From Bacteroidales bacterium (lineage in GTDB: Bacteria > Bacteroidota > Bacteroidia > Bacteroidales > P3): a DNA stretch of 64,000 bases. Of this stretch, positions 61,301 to 64,000 are shown piece by piece. Each line of letters opens with the position of its first letter. Position 1 is the stretch's first letter. The position numbers and the translations under genes are program-made. A model generated the notes under the pieces. The model saw nothing but the letters and a program-made list of their open reading frames with translations. It ran no database searches and was not told where the DNA came from. The stretch is taken from the NCBI GenBank assembly GCA_017561155.1, contig JAFZDP010000039.1, positions 1 to 64,000 of the forward strand. Direction: 5' to 3'.

Positions 61301-62566
61301 GAAGACTTTTTGAACAACCAGTCCAACGAAAACCATTGGTTGAAGATATACAATGTTTCCGACGAGAAGATGTGGAACATTCATTTGCAGCAAAAAGAAC
61401 AACTGCTCAAGTATGTGGAAACAAGGTTGAAAACCGAGTTTTTGTGTCGTGCCGAAGATCCGCGTTTGTGGTTGGAAACGGTGGAACACATCAACCACAA
61501 TGCCCTTACTATCGGCTTTGCCCGACGTTTTGCCACCTACAAGCGTGCAAATTTGATATTTACAAACTTAGACCGTTTGTCCAAAATAGTAAACAACCCA
61601 TCGGCTCCCGTTCAGTTTATATTTGCCGGAAAGGCACATCCTAAGGACCAAGAAGGTAAAGACCTCATAAAGCAGATAGTAAATATATCCAAAAGGAAGG
61701 AATTTTTGGGCAAGGTAATATTTTTGGAAAACTATGATATGAATTTGGCCAAATACCTTATCCATGGTGTAGATGTTTGGCTAAACAATCCTCGTCGTCC
61801 GTTGGAGGCATCGGGTACCAGTGGCGAAAAAGCAACAATGAATTGTGTGTTGAACTTTAGTGTTCTGGACGGCTGGTGGGCCGAAGGATATAGAGCCGGT
61901 GCCGGTTGGGCTTTGCCCGAAGATGATGTATATTCGAATCAGGAATATCAAAATATGCTCGATTCGGAAACGATATATTCTATTTTGGAAGAAAAAATAA
62001 TTCCTACCTTTTACAATCGGGGCGAGAATAACATACCTCACGAATGGGCTGCCTACATAAAAAACAGCCTGTCGGGAATAGCTCCTCACTACACCATGGA
62101 GCGACAACTGAACGACTACTATGCCGACTATTACGACAAGTTGTATGGCAGAAGCACCATGCTGTCGGAAAACAACTATGCTTTGCTAAAAGAGCTGGTG
62201 GCTTGGAAACGAAACATCAAAAGGGCTTGGAACACAATAGAACTTATAGATTTTCAGTATCCCGACTCTAACAATGTGCCTTTGGATTTGGGCGAGGAAT
62301 ACACTATGAAGGTAGTGTTGCAGCTTGCAAACATAAAGGCCGACGATTTGGGTGTAGAAGTGCTTATAACCGAAAACAAGAATGGCAAAAAAGTTTTGCT
62401 GAAAACAATAGAACTCAACGTTACGGAAGACAATCAGGGCCGGGTAACTTACAGCAAAGTGTCGAGGGCTATAGTTTCGGGAGTATACCAATGTGCTTTC
62501 CGAATATATCCGAAACATCCGCTGTTGCCAAACCGACAGGATTTTCCTCTGCTTAAGTGGGTATAG
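58346..62566 (+). CDS. Glycogen synthase--alpha-glucan phosphorylase fusion
   Basis: A 1406-residue two-enzyme protein. Residues about 1-545 are a GT3-type (eukaryotic-like) glycogen synthase (FLFETSWEVCNKVGGIHTVLSTKA at the start; HFHEWMTG; the retaining E-x7-E-type PSYYEPWGYTPMESMAFG). Residues about 560-1400 are a short-type alpha-glucan phosphorylase (GT35), beginning with a DUF3417-like segment (LIGLQQLAENFWWSWNG) and carrying the PLP lysine Lys1162 in EASGTSGEKATMN. One half builds and the other breaks the alpha-1,4 chain, so the fusion would couple storage and release. Fusions of this kind occur in Bacteroidota. Confidence 0.9.
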   Translation: MTTDFLFETSWEVCNKVGGIHTVLSTKANTLIKDLNDNYILIGPDIYRNEEGNSEFLEDDSLYKGFRSYSESRGLHIKIGRWNIVGKPVVFLVDFSDLFHQKNIIFSHYWEVYGLDSLSGQWDYIEPMLFGHAAGKVIECYYDYYISSSHKIVAHFHEWMTGSGILYLKEHCPQIGTVFTTHATVLGRCIAGNGLPLYRDMSHYQPAIVAANFGVVAKHSLESVAARECDAFSTVSDITNKECVQFLDRSVDRVTPNGFSKELSYKHDVHPALRKQVRSKVSDVLKKLINQDIADDAMFVLTAGRYEFHNKGIDVFIDALGQLNGNAQLAKQIVAVIAVPANHAEVNPDLYSEHRRSDDLPAECYTTHNLYDYYNDPIIDRIKRNNLRNLPTDKVKVLFVPSYLNGDDGAINFSYFDFLSAFDISVFPSYYEPWGYTPMESMAFGVPTLTTTLAGFGSWLGTKIDNGLQPLGVMLRTDTNYDKVVGEVAARLLYGSNMTIDEFAALKKQSLDIAEGAMWENFIVHYHSLYDDALLKSRQRINLYNDKIPFVEKNPIAVNWGDKPEWYKIFIRPVLPHNLIGLQQLAENFWWSWNGSAIAMFESIDKELFEQCHRDPNKMLAMLSIQKIDELSANAEFVDMLNVVMDKFSRYMSQKPAADSYCVAYFSMEFGIHDSLKIFSGGLGMLAGDYLKQASDSNKNMVGIGLLYRNGYFVQHVTKTGEQESHYVSQKFSQLPISAVRNKQGGWQKVSVALPGRIVYAKVWLCKVGRVPLYLLDTDIDENNSADRNITAELYGGDTEMRLKQEILLGIGGIRLLRELDINPDVYHSNEGHSAFSSLERLRQLVVEQKFAIDEAIELIKTSTLYTTHTAVPAGHDAFDEELMRVYFYHFCSMLRISWDEFMAFGRFDAANTKEKFSMSVLAIHFSQEVNGVSEIHGRVSREMFASLYRGYFPEELFISHVTNGVHLPTWTANSWLKLYTDTFGEDFLNNQSNENHWLKIYNVSDEKMWNIHLQQKEQLLKYVETRLKTEFLCRAEDPRLWLETVEHINHNALTIGFARRFATYKRANLIFTNLDRLSKIVNNPSAPVQFIFAGKAHPKDQEGKDLIKQIVNISKRKEFLGKVIFLENYDMNLAKYLIHGVDVWLNNPRRPLEASGTSGEKATMNCVLNFSVLDGWWAEGYRAGAGWALPEDDVYSNQEYQNMLDSETIYSILEEKIIPTFYNRGENNIPHEWAAYIKNSLSGIAPHYTMERQLNDYYADYYDKLYGRSTMLSENNYALLKELVAWKRNIKRAWNTIELIDFQYPDSNNVPLDLGEEYTMKVVLQLANIKADDLGVEVLITENKNGKKVLLKTIELNVTEDNQGRVTYSKVSRAIVSGVYQCAFRIYPKHPLLPNRQDFPLLKWV

Positions 62567-62598
62567 ATAAGAAACCAGTCGTTCTGTCGGCAAAAATA

Positions 62599-62631
62599 CG
62601 CCACGGTGCAGCCAAACCCTGCATCGTGGCG
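62599..62631. terminator. Strong hairpin after the glycogen gene
   Basis: A 13-bp GC-rich stem (CGCCACGGTGCAG with CTGCATCGTGGCG, one wobble) lies 33 bases after the stop codon. It is followed by A residues rather than T on the plus strand, so it may stabilise the 3' end rather than be a classic terminator; on the minus strand a TATTTTTG follows. Confidence 0.55.
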
Positions 62632-62655
62632 AAAAAAAACGTAATGTCGCCTTAA

Positions 62656-62850
62656 GGCAACTTCTAAAAATTCCACGTTCGTACTAAGTTTATACACTCT
62701 TTTCTGAACTTTTGCGTGCTTTACGTTTTTTGTTGTAATCTTTATATTTCTTTTTCAATCGCATAGCCCGCTATGCATTGCAAAGACGCACCTCGGTACG
62801 TCTCTAGAAAAATCCGCAAATCACTTGCAAAGCAATTTTTAGAAATTGCC
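62656..62850 (-). mobile_element. MITE-like element, copy 4 (195 bp)
   Basis: The same family as copies 1 and 3, in the reverse orientation: left end GGCAACTTCTAAAAATTCC, right end GCAATTTTTAGAAATTGCC, 4-bp duplication TTAA on both sides (62652-62655 and 62851-62854). It lacks the central TTGCGATTAAGCG...GACGAAGTC block and shares ACGTACCGAGGTGC with copy 1. About 50 bases further a lone half-end GGCAACTTCCGAAAAATTGG (62905) may be a solo remnant. Confidence 0.8.
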
Positions 62851-62980
62851 TTAAATTTATGTAGTGCCAAAATACTATAAATGCTTTTATAGCGTTATCA
62901 CAAGGCAACTTCCGAAAAATTGGTTTACAAATAGTTTGTGCCGTTTTTTTAGAAGTAGTGTCAATTTAAAACGTAGCTTA

Positions 62981-64000
62981 ATGATAACATATAACAAAAC
63001 GGTACTGCCAAACGGTTTAACCCTTATTACCCACCACGAGCCAACTACTCCGTTGGTATCGGTCAATTTGTTGTACAATGTAGGGGCACGAGACGAAGAC
63101 CCAAACAAAACAGGGTTCGCACATTTGTTTGAACACTTGATGTTTGGCGGCTCTAAAAATATCCCCGACTACGACTTGTGTTCCAATAACGCAGGTGCCG
63201 AAAACAATGCCTTTACCAACAACGATATCACCAACTTTTACATAACACTGCCCAAACAATATTTGGAAACGGCACTGTGGATGGAATCGGACCGGATGAA
63301 CGAGCTTATCTTCTCCGACAAAAGTTTGCAGGTGCAACGCAATGTGGTTATAGAAGAGTTTAAGCAGCGTTTTCTCAATCAGCCTTATGGCGATGTGTGG
63401 TTGCTGTTGCGTCCGCTGGCCTACAAGGTGCACCCTTACCAATGGAGCACTATAGGAAAAGACATATCGCATATCGAAAATGCCACCATGGACGATGTTA
63501 AGCACTTTTTCTATACTTTTTATCGTCCAAACAATGCCATACTTTCTATTGCCGGAAATATTGCCGACAATACTGTCGATTTGGTAGAAAAATGGTTTGG
63601 CACCATACCTTCGGGAACTCCTTACCATAGGTCGTTGCCTGCCGAGCCCTGCCAAACAGAGGCTCGAAGCCTTACAGTATATCGCGATGTGCCGTCGAAT
63701 GCTATATACAAGGCATATAAAATGAGTAAAAGAATGTGCCACGACTACTATGTTTTCGACCTTGTTTCGGACATACTTTCAAATGGCAACTCGTCGCGAC
63801 TATACAACGAACTGGTGAAGAAAGAAAAATTATTTACCGAGATAAATGCCTTTATAACAGGCGATGCCGACGAAGGCTTGTTCCTCTTTGTAGGAAAATT
63901 GGCCGAAGGCGTGGATATGACAACGGCCGAGAATGCTTTGCTGGAACAGATAGAACGCATAAAAACAGAGCCTATACAGGAGAAAGAGCTCGAAAAGGTG
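62981..64000 (+). CDS. M16-family zinc peptidase (cut by window end)
   Basis: Only the first 340 codons are present. The inverted zinc motif HLFEH is in GFAHLFEHLMFGGS (about residues 48-61), with the distal zinc ligand Glu in NVVIEEFKQR (about 125). The opening TVLPNGLTLITHHEPTTPLVSVNLLYNVGARDEDP is typical of the ~410-430-residue pitrilysin/MPP-like M16 peptidases, which in Bacteroidota often come in pairs. No signal peptide. Start at the ATG 62981, about 130 bases after MITE copy 4. Confidence 0.9.
   Translation, partial: MITYNKTVLPNGLTLITHHEPTTPLVSVNLLYNVGARDEDPNKTGFAHLFEHLMFGGSKNIPDYDLCSNNAGAENNAFTNNDITNFYITLPKQYLETALWMESDRMNELIFSDKSLQVQRNVVIEEFKQRFLNQPYGDVWLLLRPLAYKVHPYQWSTIGKDISHIENATMDDVKHFFYTFYRPNNAILSIAGNIADNTVDLVEKWFGTIPSGTPYHRSLPAEPCQTEARSLTVYRDVPSNAIYKAYKMSKRMCHDYYVFDLVSDILSNGNSSRLYNELVKKEKLFTEINAFITGDADEGLFLFVGKLAEGVDMTTAENALLEQIERIKTEPIQEKELEKV

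Noticed and set aside
63017..63742. 241-codon minus-strand open frame at the window end
   Set aside because: Antisense to the M16 peptidase, whose zinc motif is clear; shadow frame.

Overview
The window reads as a piece of a Bacteroidota (Bacteroidales-type) chromosome. Evidence: many promoters fit the Bacteroidota pattern TTTG-N19/20-TAnnTTTG; two surface proteins end in type IX secretion sorting tails; there is a Bacteroides-type serine palmitoyltransferase, a DUF4175 / HATPase / YbeY / MnmG block, a menaquinone prenyltransferase, an Ig-like (Big_5) lipoprotein and a glycogen synthase-phosphorylase fusion. I cannot name the genus. Most of the window is housekeeping DNA with accessory patches.

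Layout. 0.6-8.1 kb: ddl, an outer-membrane barrel protein, a lspA / DUF2461 / dipeptidyl peptidase run, an SDR, tRNA-Phe and a YqeY-like gene. 8.2-14.3 kb: a frameshifted small membrane gene, guaB, metG, a Rieske-like lipoprotein and an M28 peptidase lipoprotein. 14.3-25.4 kb is the accessory patch: a terminal-inverted-repeat element, two copies of a conserved promoter/leader, related hairpins, an AlbA_2/HATPase regulator, two BspA-like leucine-rich-repeat proteins, two small unknown proteins and an AAA ATPase. 25.6-37.4 kb: PAS protein, phosphate butyryltransferase, a Cas4-like nuclease with CPBP protease and MenA, then mnmG, ybeY, an anti-sigma-like ATPase and DUF4175. 37.5-42.2 kb: a probable sphingolipid group (spt, two GNAT paralogues, SDR). 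42.3-44.8 kb: deoC, a LutB-like ferredoxin protein and rpiB. 45.5-49.6 kb: nadA, YbaK-like, CBS and radical-SAM genes. 50.3-50.6 kb: tRNA-Ser, tRNA-Pro, tRNA-Arg. 51-64 kb: UspA-like protein, Big_5 lipoprotein, LTA-synthase-like sulfatase, GT87-like protein, zinc peptidase, glycogen synthase-phosphorylase fusion and an M16 peptidase cut by the window end.

Most interesting signals: (1) a probable chromosome origin near 44.8-47.2 kb: gene direction switches, G/C skew appears to invert, a long AT-rich gap carries three DnaA-box-like sites, and a perfect parS palindrome (GTTTCACGTGAAAC) lies at 47097-47110, with a one-mismatch parS at 30.5 kb; (2) a non-coding transposable-like element of up to 269 bp with terminal inverted repeats and different 4-bp target duplications at three sites, plus a rearranged fourth copy; (3) two copies of a promoter + 5' hairpin + upstream reading frame + conserved pre-start block ahead of unrelated genes; (4) an spt operon whose two GNAT genes are candidates for bacterial ceramide synthase. 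All calls come from reading the sequence; no database search was possible.
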